From Bacteroidota bacterium (GTDB taxonomy: Bacteria > Bacteroidota > Bacteroidia > NS11-12g > UBA9320): a stretch of DNA of 64,000 nucleotides. The notes under the pieces were generated by a model that was given only the letters and a program-made list of their open reading frames with translations, was not told where the DNA came from and did no database searches. The position numbers and the translations under genes were made by a program. Position 1 is the stretch's first letter. Every line of letters starts with the position of its first letter. Of this stretch, positions 28,024-37,737 are shown piece by piece. The DNA lies in the NCBI GenBank assembly GCA_947468275.1, contig CANIKO010000003.1:1-64000 (forward strand). Reading direction: 5' to 3'.

Positions 28024-28905
28024 TTATTTTTCAATAACCCTAGTTAGTTTAAGTTTCTTATTAATGGTAGATAAAAAATAGTCCATATTAAAGTTATCAA
28101 ATCCGCGTGTGAACTTTTGCTGAGTATTAGAATAAATGACGGTAAATCCATAAGAGTATATTGAGTCAGATAAAATTGGTTCCATTAATGAATACTTAGC
28201 ATTTAATTTTAATTGGTGCATTATTTCATCATAAATTGAATCTGGCAGTGTTCCTGTAAATTTTCCGGTTAATGAATTGTCAATTACATAATATGAAGGA
28301 TAACGCCATCCTTGTAATGTAGTCCAACCTCCTAAATCTTTATAAAAAGTACCATCAATATAAATATTCTTTTTCTTATCAATTTCTAAATAAAAGGATG
28401 TTTTATCATCCTCCTCATTTTCGTAAATATAATCTTTAGGTGCTACATGGTTTAAAATCAATTTTTCAAAAGCCACCGATTTTTCGAGTTGATAGTCAAT
28501 TCTGCTTAACCTAAGCGTATCTCTATTTTTTAATAACTTTATAGATTGTGGGGAAATAGGAACAATAACTAATGTGGAATCGGTGCAAGTAATAATTTTA
28601 AAATCATGAAAATTTTCAAAATAAACAGTATCAATGGGAATAGTATCTCTCATAGCAACTATATCATTTCCAAATCGTAATGTATCCCCCAATATTCGAA
28701 CGGAAAAACGACGATTATTATCCAAAAAATTAAACCTATTTGTAGGGTTAGTTATTATATAATTGCCACTACTTTCCGCACGAATTCCCATTCTCAAAGA
28801 ATCTTCATTTTCCCAATGGCCACCTACTTTTTCAAATTGTGCATTTGCATTGGCAAAAATGAATAAGGTTAAAATTGGAGTAAGTTTCAAAAATTTGCCA
28901 AGCAT
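28024..28905 (-). CDS. hypothetical secreted protein
   Basis: A 293-residue protein if begun at the ATG at 28905, which gives a good signal peptide (MLGKFLKLTPILTLFIF, cleavage after NANAQ); the frame could extend 14 codons further upstream, but that would place charged residues before the signal. The mature part is rich in beta-strand-like, aromatic and charged stretches with no motif I recognise (DTLRLSRIDYQLEKSV, DGTFYKDLGGW). No T9SS tail and no lipobox. Probably periplasmic; function unknown. Confidence 0.7.
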   Translation of the reverse strand: MLGKFLKLTPILTLFIFANANAQFEKVGGHWENEDSLRMGIRAESSGNYIITNPTNRFNFLDNNRRFSVRILGDTLRFGNDIVAMRDTIPIDTVYFENFHDFKIITCTDSTLVIVPISPQSIKLLKNRDTLRLSRIDYQLEKSVAFEKLILNHVAPKDYIYENEEDDKTSFYLEIDKKKNIYIDGTFYKDLGGWTTLQGWRYPSYYVIDNSLTGKFTGTLPDSIYDEIMHQLKLNAKYSLMEPILSDSIYSYGFTVIYSNTQQKFTRGFDNFNMDYFLSTINKKLKLTRVIEK

Positions 28906-28996
28906 TTTAATAAGGACGATTTTTTTATCAAATTTAGTATTTGGCAATAAAAACCTTCAGAATCTAAGGTGGTAAAAGCTTTAAATTCCTTTCAGA

Positions 28997-30457
28997 CTAC
29001 TTCTCCGGAATCCTCTGCAAAGTCTCCATAAAAAACGCCCAATATTTTTGTACCGAACTGATTTGTACTTTTTCATCCGGTGAATGGGCGCCTCGTATGT
29101 TTGGCCCAAAAGAAATCATTTCAATATCTGGATAGTTGCCTCCTAAAATTCCGCATTCCAAACCGGCATGGCAGGCCCCAATCAAGGCATCTTCTTTATA
29201 TAATTCTTGGTAAAGGTTTCCCATGATTTTAACAATAGCAGCCTCCGGTTTTGGAGCCCAACCGGGGTAAGAACCTTTAAAATCCACCTTGGCACCAATT
29301 AATTCAAACGTAGATTTCAAGGCATTGGCCAAATCCATTTTTTCACTGTCCACGGAACTGCGGGTAAGGCATTGTATGGAGTATTCGCCTTCCTTTACTA
29401 AAACACGGGCCAGGTTATTGGAGGTTTGAACCAGATGCAATATATCAGGACTCATGCGGTAAATTCCATTGGCGCAGGCATAAAGGCTTTTTAAAAATTT
29501 GCTTTGAAATCCTTTTTGCAATACCCTAAAAAAAGTATCACCTTTTTCTACCGTTATGGTAAGATTTGGGTCAGTGGTGTTGTGTTCGGCTTTTAGTTCA
29601 GCCTCCATGGTTTTGATAAACCAATCCAAAGCTTTTTCTTCTTTTTCGGGGATTACAAACTCAGCCACCGATTCGCGAGGAATGGCATTTCGCAAACTGC
29701 CACCATCAATGCTGCCAATTTGTATTCCGTATTTTTCAAACAAGGCTAATAAAACCCTGTTCATTATTTTGTTGGCATTTCCCCGGCCTTTGTAAATATC
29801 CATTCCCGAATGGCCGCCGGTTAATCCTTTTACATACAATCTATAACCCGCAGAATTTGGCGGAACCGCTTCATGGGTATAGGCTCCGGTAGCGGTAACA
29901 TCAATGCCACCGGCACATCCAATGGTTAGTTCATTATCGTCTTCAGTATCTAAGTTTAACAAAATTTTACCATCCAATAATCCGCCTTTCAGGTTTAATG
30001 CCCCTGTCATTCCAGTTTCTTCATCTATTGTAAATAGGGCTTCAATGGCAGGATGGGCAATGGTTGTGGATGCTAAAACCGTCATTATACTTGCTACACC
30101 AATTCCATTATCAGCTCCCAAAGTTGTTCCATTGGCTTTAACATAATCGCCGTCCACCAGCATTTCAATGCCTTGGGTGTCAAAGTCAAAATCGGTGCTT
30201 GCATTTTTTTGATGCACCATATCCAAATGACTTTGCAATACAACGGTTTGTTTATTTTCCATGCCTTTGCTGGCCGGTTTTTTAATAATAACGTTTCCTA
30301 TTTCATCCTGTATGGTGGGTAGCCCAAGTTTGTTTCCAAATTCAACCATAAACGCTATGATGCGTTCTTCTTTTTTTGACGGGCGGGGAACAGCATTTAT
30401 ATCGGCAAAATGATTCCACATTTCTTTAGGCTCTAGTTCACGAACTGTATTTGACAT
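28997..30457 (-). CDS. pepD: aminoacyl-histidine dipeptidase, M20C family (PepD-like)
   Basis: A 486-residue cytosolic nonspecific dipeptidase with the normal length of PepD. Metal ligands are visible in LQSHLDMVHQK (near residue 80), TTLGADNGIGVA (near 120) and the FTIDEETGMTGA glutamate pair (near 150); the C-terminal ligand region is FGPNIRGAHSPDEKVQIS. It cleaves dipeptides such as Xaa-His. It has no signal peptide and its own promoter upstream. Confidence 0.92.
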   Translation of the reverse strand: MSNTVRELEPKEMWNHFADINAVPRPSKKEERIIAFMVEFGNKLGLPTIQDEIGNVIIKKPASKGMENKQTVVLQSHLDMVHQKNASTDFDFDTQGIEMLVDGDYVKANGTTLGADNGIGVASIMTVLASTTIAHPAIEALFTIDEETGMTGALNLKGGLLDGKILLNLDTEDDNELTIGCAGGIDVTATGAYTHEAVPPNSAGYRLYVKGLTGGHSGMDIYKGRGNANKIMNRVLLALFEKYGIQIGSIDGGSLRNAIPRESVAEFVIPEKEEKALDWFIKTMEAELKAEHNTTDPNLTITVEKGDTFFRVLQKGFQSKFLKSLYACANGIYRMSPDILHLVQTSNNLARVLVKEGEYSIQCLTRSSVDSEKMDLANALKSTFELIGAKVDFKGSYPGWAPKPEAAIVKIMGNLYQELYKEDALIGACHAGLECGILGGNYPDIEMISFGPNIRGAHSPDEKVQISSVQKYWAFFMETLQRIPEK

Positions 30458-30489
30458 GTTAGTTTGGGTTTTGAAAATTATTAGTGGGG

Positions 30490-30520
30490 CAAAGGTATTT
30501 TATTTTGTGAGAGACTGAAA
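30490..30520 (-). promoter_or_regulatory. promoter of the dipeptidase gene
   Basis: On the minus strand TTTC (30517-30520), exactly 19 bases, then TACCTTTG (30490-30497). This is a near-perfect fit to TTTG-N19-TAnnTTTG and ends 33 bases before the ATG. Confidence 0.6.
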
Positions 30521-30607
30521 ATGATATTGGTTAGTTTAACCTCAAAATTTCATTTTAAAAATACTATGTTTACTAAAATTAGGGGCTTTCGGCCCCTATA
30601 ACCCGGA

Positions 30608-30637
30608 CTAACTTTTTTTCTTGATAAAAAAAGTTAG
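30608..30637. repeat. 12-bp stem-loop
   Basis: CTAACTTTTTTT pairs with AAAAAAAGTTAG over a 6-base loop. It could act as a transcription stop in either direction but is 120 bases and more from any gene end. Confidence 0.7.
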
Positions 30638-31039
30638 CAAAAAAATGCTCACCCGTTTATGTTTATTTTTCAAAGGCGTTCGCTAATGCTTTGCATTTCA
30701 AGCCAAAAATATACTCCAACCGCACCAACTAGTACACGCCCGTATTTTTGTCTCATTTATTTATATCTTTTTTTATTGGCATTCGCGAACTTCGTTCCTC
30801 AGTTTGGCAACCCAACGCTCCTTAACCCGAAACGTCCATGATATTTGGTCATATTTCAAAAATATATTAGATTTATTATATCTAGCATCTTCTAAAATAG
30901 CGAAATATAAAATCACAAGATTTTCGTAAAAAACCTTCCAAAATTTAAAATAGACATTGGGTTAGGGTGCGGTGGGTTGGCAAAACGGCGGGGGTGAGAT
31001 GGACTTAGCTCTGGAGCATCGTTTTGCCTTGATTTTTTG

Positions 31040-31066
31040 TTTCTTTTTCATCTAAGGAAAAAGAAA
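31040..31066. repeat. 10-bp stem-loop
   Basis: TTTCTTTTTC pairs with GAAAAAGAAA over a 7-base loop, 69 bases downstream of the beta-mannosidase stop; it may help to end that operon. Confidence 0.6.
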
Positions 31067-31134
31067 ATATAAAAAATAAATGCTTTTAAAATTTTAAAAT
31101 TACTTTTTGAGGCTCGAATTTTTGAAAAACAAAT

Positions 31135-33657
31135 TTATTTCACATCAAAAAGTGATTTGATGATTAACGAATTTTTGAAGTCTGAATTTTTAGGGTTTTC
31201 GTTCAGGTAAATTATTTTTTCTTCTCCTGGTAAAAGGTCAAAATAATTATCACTGAGATTAGTATGAATTGTGAGTGATACATTTTTGGCTAAGACATTT
31301 GATTTTATTTTGAACGAATTGGTGCTAAGATTAGTAACGGTATAGGTTGGTTTTAGTAGCTCTAGATTCTTAGGTTTTTCGAAATAAAATAAAGAATGGA
31401 TAGCTTCATTTTGAGAATCTTCAATAAATTGGACGGAAAGAAAATGGTCTTTAAATAAGGTAGTATCCAAATTGTTTTTGTTGATAGAAAAAAACATTTT
31501 ACTGCTATTGGAAAGAAGGGTTATGTCGAGGGTTTTATTCCAACTTACTGTTCCATTAAAATCCATAAATTGAATTTTTAGAGTTCCATTTTTATTTTTT
31601 AAAGCATCATTAATACCATAAATTTCTACTGTTGAATCTGTTTTGTTGAATGAAATTATCGATTCACCATAACTTCTTTTGGTCATATAATGGGCTGCTT
31701 TCCAGTTGTTGAAATAATCAACACTGCTCCATGAGGTAACGGGCCAACAATCATTTAACTGCCAATACAAGGTGCCCATGCAATAGGGTTTTGCTCTTCG
31801 ATGGGCTTCGATGGCTGTCTTCATTCCATCGGCTTGCAGGCATTGCGAAACGTAAATATAATCTTCAAATTTCTTAGGGATTTTATAGTCTTGCGCCATA
31901 TAGGTTTCAATGGTTTGATAACCTATTGGGTGTTTTTGATGATTTTTTACAGCTGCTGAATTAAAATTCAAATCACTGTCAGTTGCTATTTTTTTAAAGG
32001 TTGAATATTCGGGCATTCCTTGAAAACCATATTCGCTAACAAACCGTCCTACTTTTTTATTATAGGTTTCGAAAGGTTCCATACCCCACCAAACGCCCCA
32101 ATAGTGTAAGTCTCCCTGAGTTAAACTTTCTTTTCTCCCCCAACCGATTGAAGGTGACGATGGCCAATAATTTTTGGCCCGAAGCGGATCAATCTCTTGA
32201 ATATAACAGGGGAGGAGCTCTTCGTAAAAATGTTTGTAATTGGTATAGATTTCAAGCGAATCCTTTTTTGAATAGTGATATTGTTTTTGCCAACCCCAAT
32301 TGTTCCATCCTTCATCTATTTCATTATTACCGCACCATAAGGCCAAGCTCGGGTGATTTTGCAACCGTTTAATTTGGTCATTTATTTCAAATTTCACGGT
32401 TTCACCTAAAGTGCTTACTAGAGGATATATGGCGCAGGCAAACATAAAATCCTGCCAAACCATAATGCCATTTTTATCACATTCATTATAAAAATCATCA
32501 TCACCATACACACCGCCGCCCCATACCCGCAGCATATTCATATTGGCATCCACGGCATTTTTTACAATGGATTTGTAATCATTTTTTGTAACCCGGGGCA
32601 AAAAATTATCTGGAGGAATAACATTGGCTCCTTTAATAAACAAAGGAATGCCGTTCAGTTTAAAAAAGAAACTTTTGCCTATGGAGTCTCTGTTCTGAAC
32701 GAGTTCAATGGTTCTGATTCCGATATCCAAAAATTTTGAATCCCAAATTGAATAGCCATCTCCCAATTCAAATTTAAAGCGGTACATATTTGGTTCACCC
32801 AAACCATTGCACCACCATTTTTTTGGATTTTTTATTAAAAAAGTTGCATCAAAATCACACAACCCGCTTCCTGAGGAAATTTTCAAATAATGGTCATCAA
32901 TAAAGTTCGGAGTTTCTAGAGTAATATCCAATTCACCATCAATAAGATATTGGTCAATATTTACTTCGCAATTAGCAGTAATTTCAACCAAAGAGTCATT
33001 GATGAAATTTTGGGTATAATTGATGTGTTCAATTTTGGCTTTGTTCCAAAAATTGATTTTTATATTTTTCCAAATACCACATGTAACCAATCTCGGCCCC
33101 CAATCCCAACCGTATTGGTATTGCGCTTTTCGGGTAAAAATCCGTTCATCACCGGGTAAAGTATAGGCAAGTTTTTTTGCTTCCTCTTTAGCTTTCTTGT
33201 TAACGGATTCAAAGAGGATATAAATTTTGTTGTTACCCACTTTGAGGTATTTTTTAATTTCAACTTTCCAAGTTCGAAACATATTATCGGCATTCAGTAT
33301 GAGTGAATTGTTGATATAAACTTTGGCATACGTATCCAAACCGTCAAATTGCAATTCGAGGTGTTGATTTTTAAATTCCTGAACTGAAACAACAAAATTT
33401 GCCATGTATTCCCAATCCTCGTTTTCAATCCATTGCAACAGTTTTTCATTATTGCCAAAATAGGGGTCAGGAATTATTTTATTTTCAAGCAAGTCGGTAT
33501 GAACTGTTCCGGGAACTTTAGCTTTTAACCATACTTTTTCACCCTTTTTTCTGAATTTCCAATCCAAATTATTAAGGCTTTTTTCAGAAGTTTGAGAAAA
33601 AGAGTAAAGGGAATACAGTGAAACTGAAATGAGTAAAAATAACCTTTCAATCCTCAT
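31135..33657 (-). CDS. secreted GH2 beta-mannosidase
   Basis: An 840-residue glycoside hydrolase family 2 enzyme when begun at the ATG at 33657, one base after the cutC stop; this start puts the signal peptide (MRIERLFLLISVSLYSLYSF) at the N-terminus, unlike the upstream ATG at 33681. It has the sugar-binding domain, an Ig-like domain and the TIM barrel. The acid/base glutamate is likely that of WCGNNEIDEGW near residue 445 and the nucleophile that of FVSEYGFQG near 540. VWGGGVYGDDDFYNECDKNG and GTLYWQLNDCWPV are typical of beta-mannosidases. It should release beta-linked mannose, as in the Man-beta-1,4-GlcNAc core of N-glycans. Last gene of the four-gene operon. Confidence 0.9.
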   Translation of the reverse strand: MRIERLFLLISVSLYSLYSFSQTSEKSLNNLDWKFRKKGEKVWLKAKVPGTVHTDLLENKIIPDPYFGNNEKLLQWIENEDWEYMANFVVSVQEFKNQHLELQFDGLDTYAKVYINNSLILNADNMFRTWKVEIKKYLKVGNNKIYILFESVNKKAKEEAKKLAYTLPGDERIFTRKAQYQYGWDWGPRLVTCGIWKNIKINFWNKAKIEHINYTQNFINDSLVEITANCEVNIDQYLIDGELDITLETPNFIDDHYLKISSGSGLCDFDATFLIKNPKKWWCNGLGEPNMYRFKFELGDGYSIWDSKFLDIGIRTIELVQNRDSIGKSFFFKLNGIPLFIKGANVIPPDNFLPRVTKNDYKSIVKNAVDANMNMLRVWGGGVYGDDDFYNECDKNGIMVWQDFMFACAIYPLVSTLGETVKFEINDQIKRLQNHPSLALWCGNNEIDEGWNNWGWQKQYHYSKKDSLEIYTNYKHFYEELLPCYIQEIDPLRAKNYWPSSPSIGWGRKESLTQGDLHYWGVWWGMEPFETYNKKVGRFVSEYGFQGMPEYSTFKKIATDSDLNFNSAAVKNHQKHPIGYQTIETYMAQDYKIPKKFEDYIYVSQCLQADGMKTAIEAHRRAKPYCMGTLYWQLNDCWPVTSWSSVDYFNNWKAAHYMTKRSYGESIISFNKTDSTVEIYGINDALKNKNGTLKIQFMDFNGTVSWNKTLDITLLSNSSKMFFSINKNNLDTTLFKDHFLSVQFIEDSQNEAIHSLFYFEKPKNLELLKPTYTVTNLSTNSFKIKSNVLAKNVSLTIHTNLSDNYFDLLPGEEKIIYLNENPKNSDFKNSLIIKSLFDVK

Positions 33658-33658
33658 C

Positions 33659-34339
33659 CTATGCAAATTTTGAAACTTCAAATTTTAAAGCTTTTACTTC
33701 ATGCTCATCTGCTGCCTCACCTTTATTTACAATAGCTGATGAATGATAAAAAGGAGAATGAGTTTTATTAATAATCTCTGAAATATTTGAAGAACGAACG
33801 CCACCTCCGGGCATAATATCAATGCGATTACCTGCAATTTTTACTAATTTATTCAAAATGCTTAAACCTGAAATTGCGTTTTCAGCAAGTCCCGATGTTA
33901 GAATCGTTTTAAAGCCACATTTTATAACATTTTCTAAAGCTTTTTTATAATCTTTAGTTCGGTCGAACGCCCTATGAAAAGTGCATGGCAGAGGTGCTGC
34001 AAGATTTACCAATTCAGTATTTCTTATTATATCTATTTCGTTTTGATTATCTAAAATTCCAAAAACAAAACCATCAACTTTCAAGGATTTAAATAATGAA
34101 ATTTCGGTCATCATTTGTTTAAATTCAGAAGTTGAATAATTGAAATTTCCACCTCGTGGTCTAATCATAACAAAAATAGGAATGGATATTTTTTGTCGGG
34201 CAATTTTAATAATTTCTACCAAAGGAGTAGTTCCTCCGGCTTCACAATCTGCACAAAGCTCCAATCGGTCGGCACCTGATTTTGCAGCTGTTAAAGCTGA
34301 TTCTAAATTAAAACAGGCTATTTCTAATTGGGTATCCAT
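33659..34339 (-). CDS. cutC: CutC family protein
   Basis: A 226-residue TIM-barrel protein with the family pattern from the start (LEIACFNLESALTAAKSGADRLELC, then DCEAGGTTP) and VMIRPRGGNFNYS, FHRAFDRTKD and IMPGGGVRSSNI later. CutC was named for copper homeostasis in E. coli, but its biochemical role is unresolved. Here it lies between glycoside hydrolase genes (17 bases after the glycosylasparaginase, 1 before the mannosidase), which favours a link with sugar or glycoprotein breakdown over metal handling. Confidence 0.9.
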   Translation of the reverse strand: MDTQLEIACFNLESALTAAKSGADRLELCADCEAGGTTPLVEIIKIARQKISIPIFVMIRPRGGNFNYSTSEFKQMMTEISLFKSLKVDGFVFGILDNQNEIDIIRNTELVNLAAPLPCTFHRAFDRTKDYKKALENVIKCGFKTILTSGLAENAISGLSILNKLVKIAGNRIDIMPGGGVRSSNISEIINKTHSPFYHSSAIVNKGEAADEHEVKALKFEVSKFA

Positions 34340-34356
34340 CGAATGAATAAGTGGTT

Positions 34357-35346
34357 TTATTTTACAAAACTATCCGCATCAAATAGCTTATTCCCATCAG
34401 AATTGTATTTGGCATAGTTGAATCCTTTTTGAATGGAAAAGGCTCCTGTTTCTCCATTTTTATTTAAGGCCAAAAAACCTACCTGATAATCTTTTAAATC
34501 CTTTTTTCTAAGTTTTATAAGTTTAATAATTCTGTTAACAGCTGCTTCGCAGGCTTTTTGCGGTGATTTTCCTTGTCGCATTAGTTCCACGACCAAATGT
34601 GACCCAACAATACGAATAACTTCTTCGCCAATGCCGGTGGAAGTAGCGGCTCCAATTTCATTATCAACATATAATCCGGCCCCAATAATTGGCGAATCAC
34701 CCACACGGCCATGCATTTTATAAGCCAATCCACTTGTGGTGCATGCTCCTGATAAATTACCTTCGGCATCCATTGCTAGCATCCCAATGGTATCATGGTT
34801 TTCAATATTAATCACCGGTTTGTATTCTGAATTTTTTAGCCATTCTTTCCATTCTTTTTCGGATGCCTCCGTCAATAAATTTTCTTTCATAAACCCATTA
34901 TCCAAGGCAAATTGTAAGGCTCCATCGCCAACTAACATTACATGAGGTGTTTTTTCCATAACTAATCTCGCCACCGAAATGGGGTGCATAATATGTTCTA
35001 TGCAAGCCACCGAACCAATGTTTGAAAATTCATCCATGATACAAGCATCCAAGGTAACCCGTCCATCTCTATCCGGTCTTCCACCGTATCCAACACTTTG
35101 ATTGGTTGGGTCGGCTTCAGGAATTTTAACTCCAGCTTCAACAGAATCAAGAGCCCGGCCGTTATTTTTTAATACTTGCCACGCGGCCTCATTGGCTTGC
35201 AATCCGAAATCCCAAGTGGAAATTACTATTGGTTTTCCGGTGATTTTTTTTGGCTTTACATTTTCAGCTTCGTCTTTAAAGGCGCTTAGCAATAATGCTG
35301 CTGAAGCTAAAGTTGCAGTCTTAATGAAATTTTTTCTGTTGGTCAT
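34357..35346 (-). CDS. glycosylasparaginase (N4-(beta-N-acetylglucosaminyl)-L-asparaginase)
   Basis: A 329-residue Ntn hydrolase of the isoaspartyl peptidase/asparaginase 2 family. The proenzyme should cut itself before Thr186 in NHDTIGMLAMD; the freed threonine is then the nucleophile. GYGGRPDRDGRVTLDACIMD in the alpha part and SGLAYKMHGRVGDSPIIGAG in the beta part match the glycosylasparaginase branch, which cleaves the GlcNAc-Asn bond of N-glycoproteins. A signal sequence with an RK-type Tat-like start (NRKNFIKTATLASAALLLSA) predicts export. It lies 12 bases after the hexosaminidase gene and 17 before cutC. Confidence 0.9.
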   Translation of the reverse strand: MTNRKNFIKTATLASAALLLSAFKDEAENVKPKKITGKPIVISTWDFGLQANEAAWQVLKNNGRALDSVEAGVKIPEADPTNQSVGYGGRPDRDGRVTLDACIMDEFSNIGSVACIEHIMHPISVARLVMEKTPHVMLVGDGALQFALDNGFMKENLLTEASEKEWKEWLKNSEYKPVINIENHDTIGMLAMDAEGNLSGACTTSGLAYKMHGRVGDSPIIGAGLYVDNEIGAATSTGIGEEVIRIVGSHLVVELMRQGKSPQKACEAAVNRIIKLIKLRKKDLKDYQVGFLALNKNGETGAFSIQKGFNYAKYNSDGNKLFDADSFVK

Positions 35347-35358
35347 GTTGCGTTTTTT

Positions 35359-37644
35359 TTAATCAATTAATATTTCATCTACAAAAAGCCATGAATCAGA
35401 ACCAGCACCAGGATTTCCTTCAAGGATTTTACCTGAATGAACAGCTATAATCTTCACATATTGCGCATTTTGAATGGGAAATTCAATTTCTACTTTTCCT
35501 TTCATTGTTTTAATGGCCTCCCCGCTTAAACCCCCAATTGTTTTAAAATTTTTCCCATCTTCAGATGCAAGTATTTCAATGAGTTTTGGATAATGAATCC
35601 AATTGGCGGGATCTTTTAAGAAATTTAATTTAACCTTGGAAAATGCAGTTGATTTTTCTAGGTCAATTGTCGCTTCTAAATTATTTACCCTAAATCCAAG
35701 CCAGTCACTCTGCCGGCGAATAGAATCTCCGCGAACCCCATTAACCAAAGTGAATGGGTTGCCTGAAGAATATTTTTCACTGGCATTAAATTTTAAACTA
35801 ATATTTTTTCCAGTTGATTTTGAAATATAAAACGCTTGTTCAATCAATGCACTTTTTTGTTTGCCATTTTCAAAATAGGCTAACTTTATTTGGTTGTTTT
35901 TTTGAATGTTTAAAGGTGTTGAATAATTCAAAGAATTCATATCTAATGGTTGATCATCAAAACTATATTTTATATTATTTGAATCAAACGATGTTTCTAA
36001 ACTTAAGAGAATTCCCGATTTATCCTTATTTGCTGAAACTTTATTTGTGATTTGATAAATAGATTTGCTGTAATTTACTCTTTTATAATCCAATACATCA
36101 AAATGTTTGGTTAAACGTTTTTCGAAATCCTTATATGCTTTGACATCGGCTGTTCCCCAAACCACTTCGGCCAAAGCTGCCATTCTTGGCAGGGCCATAT
36201 ATTCTACATTTTCGGGCAAGTTTATATATTCAGTCCACACGTTTCCTTGAGCGCCTAAAATATATTTGGATTCATCTGCTGATAATTCTTTAGGGGTTGG
36301 TTGATAGGAATAAACTTTTTCAACCGTTGTGAAACCTCCAATGGCAATGGGTTCATTTTTTGGTTCGCCTTGATAATGGTCGAAATAACAATGTGACCCT
36401 GGCGTCATCACCACAAAATGCTTTTGTTTGGCAGCTTCAATTCCTCCTTTGGTTCCTCGCCAGCTCATTACGGCAGCATTTGGAGCCAAACCGCCATCCA
36501 GAATTTCATCCCAACCTATAATTTTTCGGCCTTTTGAGTTTACAAATTTTTCGAGTCGTGTTATAAAATAACTTTGGAGTTCATCCTCATCTTTTAATCC
36601 TTCACGCTTAATTACTGATTGACAATTTTTGCATGTTTTCCATCTGGTTTTAGGGCATTCATCGCCACCAATATGAATATATTGAGAAGGAAATAATTCT
36701 ATAACCTCACTCAATACACCTTCTAAAAAAGTAAAGGTTTCTTCCTTAGGGCAAAACACATCATCAAAAACACCCCAAGTTGTGGCCACTTCAAACGGAC
36801 CTCCAGTGCATGAATATTTTGGATAGGCTGATATTGCTGCCATTGCATGACCCGGAAATTCTATTTCAGGAACCACATTAATATGCCTTTCGGTGGCGTA
36901 GGCCACAATTTCTTTAACATCATCTTGCGAATAATAACCCCCGTATTTTATGGTATCAATTCGATTTTCGTTGTAATGTCCTACCATCGAACCGTTTCGC
37001 CACCCTCCAATTTCAGTAAGTTTGGGATATTTTGCTATTTCAATTCTCCATCCTTGGTCATCCGTTAAATGCCAATGAAAGGTGTTCATTTTATACAATG
37101 CCAAATAGTCAATATATTTTTTTACAAATTCTTTAGGGAAAAAATGGCGGCAAACATCCAAATGCATCCCTCTCCATTTATATTTTGGAGCATCAATAAT
37201 ATTAACACAACCAACTTTTATTTCTTTATTTTTTTCTAATGGCAAGAGTTGCAAAAAAGTTTGAATACCGTAAAATAAACCGTTTGTAGCGGCTGCCGAT
37301 ATTGAAATCCTTTCCGGGCTAATTAAAAGTTGATAGGCTTCTTTATCAAAAACGGTGGTATCTGGAATGGCCAATGACAGACTTATAATTGAAGCATCTT
37401 TAACATATTGTTCAGTTATTGATAAATCAAAACCGAAGTAATTTTGAATACATTCCTTTAAATATTTAGCTTCAAAGGAGTTTTTATCAGATAATATTAC
37501 TGTTAAATTATTTAAAACAAACGCCCCCTTATCAATTTTTATAGTTTTTGGTTTTGGAATTAGTGGCAATATTTTTTCAATGGATTGTGCCCTTAATTCA
37601 ATAGCTGCAATCGTAATATATAAGACAAGAAAAATACGTTTCAT
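35359..37644 (-). CDS. secreted GH20 beta-N-acetylhexosaminidase
   Basis: A 761-residue enzyme, first gene of a four-gene operon. It has a signal peptide (MKRIFLVLYITIAAIELRAQ), an N-terminal GH20b domain (about 25-150), the GH20 catalytic barrel (about 155-500, KWRGMHLDVCRHFFPKEFVK, FHWHLTDDQGWRIEIAKYP) with the catalytic Asp-Glu pair in HIGGDECPKTRW, a chitobiase-type C-terminal domain and an F5/8 type C-like sugar-binding domain (about 610-760). It removes terminal beta-linked GlcNAc or GalNAc from glycans. Mature protein expected in the periplasm or on the surface. Confidence 0.93.
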   Translation of the reverse strand: MKRIFLVLYITIAAIELRAQSIEKILPLIPKPKTIKIDKGAFVLNNLTVILSDKNSFEAKYLKECIQNYFGFDLSITEQYVKDASIISLSLAIPDTTVFDKEAYQLLISPERISISAAATNGLFYGIQTFLQLLPLEKNKEIKVGCVNIIDAPKYKWRGMHLDVCRHFFPKEFVKKYIDYLALYKMNTFHWHLTDDQGWRIEIAKYPKLTEIGGWRNGSMVGHYNENRIDTIKYGGYYSQDDVKEIVAYATERHINVVPEIEFPGHAMAAISAYPKYSCTGGPFEVATTWGVFDDVFCPKEETFTFLEGVLSEVIELFPSQYIHIGGDECPKTRWKTCKNCQSVIKREGLKDEDELQSYFITRLEKFVNSKGRKIIGWDEILDGGLAPNAAVMSWRGTKGGIEAAKQKHFVVMTPGSHCYFDHYQGEPKNEPIAIGGFTTVEKVYSYQPTPKELSADESKYILGAQGNVWTEYINLPENVEYMALPRMAALAEVVWGTADVKAYKDFEKRLTKHFDVLDYKRVNYSKSIYQITNKVSANKDKSGILLSLETSFDSNNIKYSFDDQPLDMNSLNYSTPLNIQKNNQIKLAYFENGKQKSALIEQAFYISKSTGKNISLKFNASEKYSSGNPFTLVNGVRGDSIRRQSDWLGFRVNNLEATIDLEKSTAFSKVKLNFLKDPANWIHYPKLIEILASEDGKNFKTIGGLSGEAIKTMKGKVEIEFPIQNAQYVKIIAVHSGKILEGNPGAGSDSWLFVDEILID

Positions 37645-37737
37645 TATTTTTCAATCTTACCATTAATTAGTGAATATTTGAATGGAATTTTTTAAATAAA
37701 ATTATTAGAGAAATACTACATCTGAATTTAAGGTGGA

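Larger units (their letters stand above)
30458..31134. other. 677-bp gene-free region rich in inverted repeats
   Basis: No credible gene was found; short frames here lack any family features. Four inverted repeats were seen: AGGGGC/GCCCCT around 30579-30595, a 12-bp stem at 30608-30637, a 9-bp pair at 30979-31028 and a 10-bp stem at 31040-31066. The GC-rich block at 30961-31020 stands out from its AT-rich surroundings. A degraded mobile or palindromic repeat cluster is likely. Confidence 0.6.

Noticed and set aside
30659-30841. 60-codon plus-strand frame in the gene-free island
   Set aside because: No motif, odd composition and inverted repeats next to it; not convincing as a gene.
33658-33681. 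Upstream ATG for the beta-mannosidase inside cutC
   Set aside because: The extra eight codons would precede a clear signal peptide that starts properly at 33657, one base after the cutC stop.
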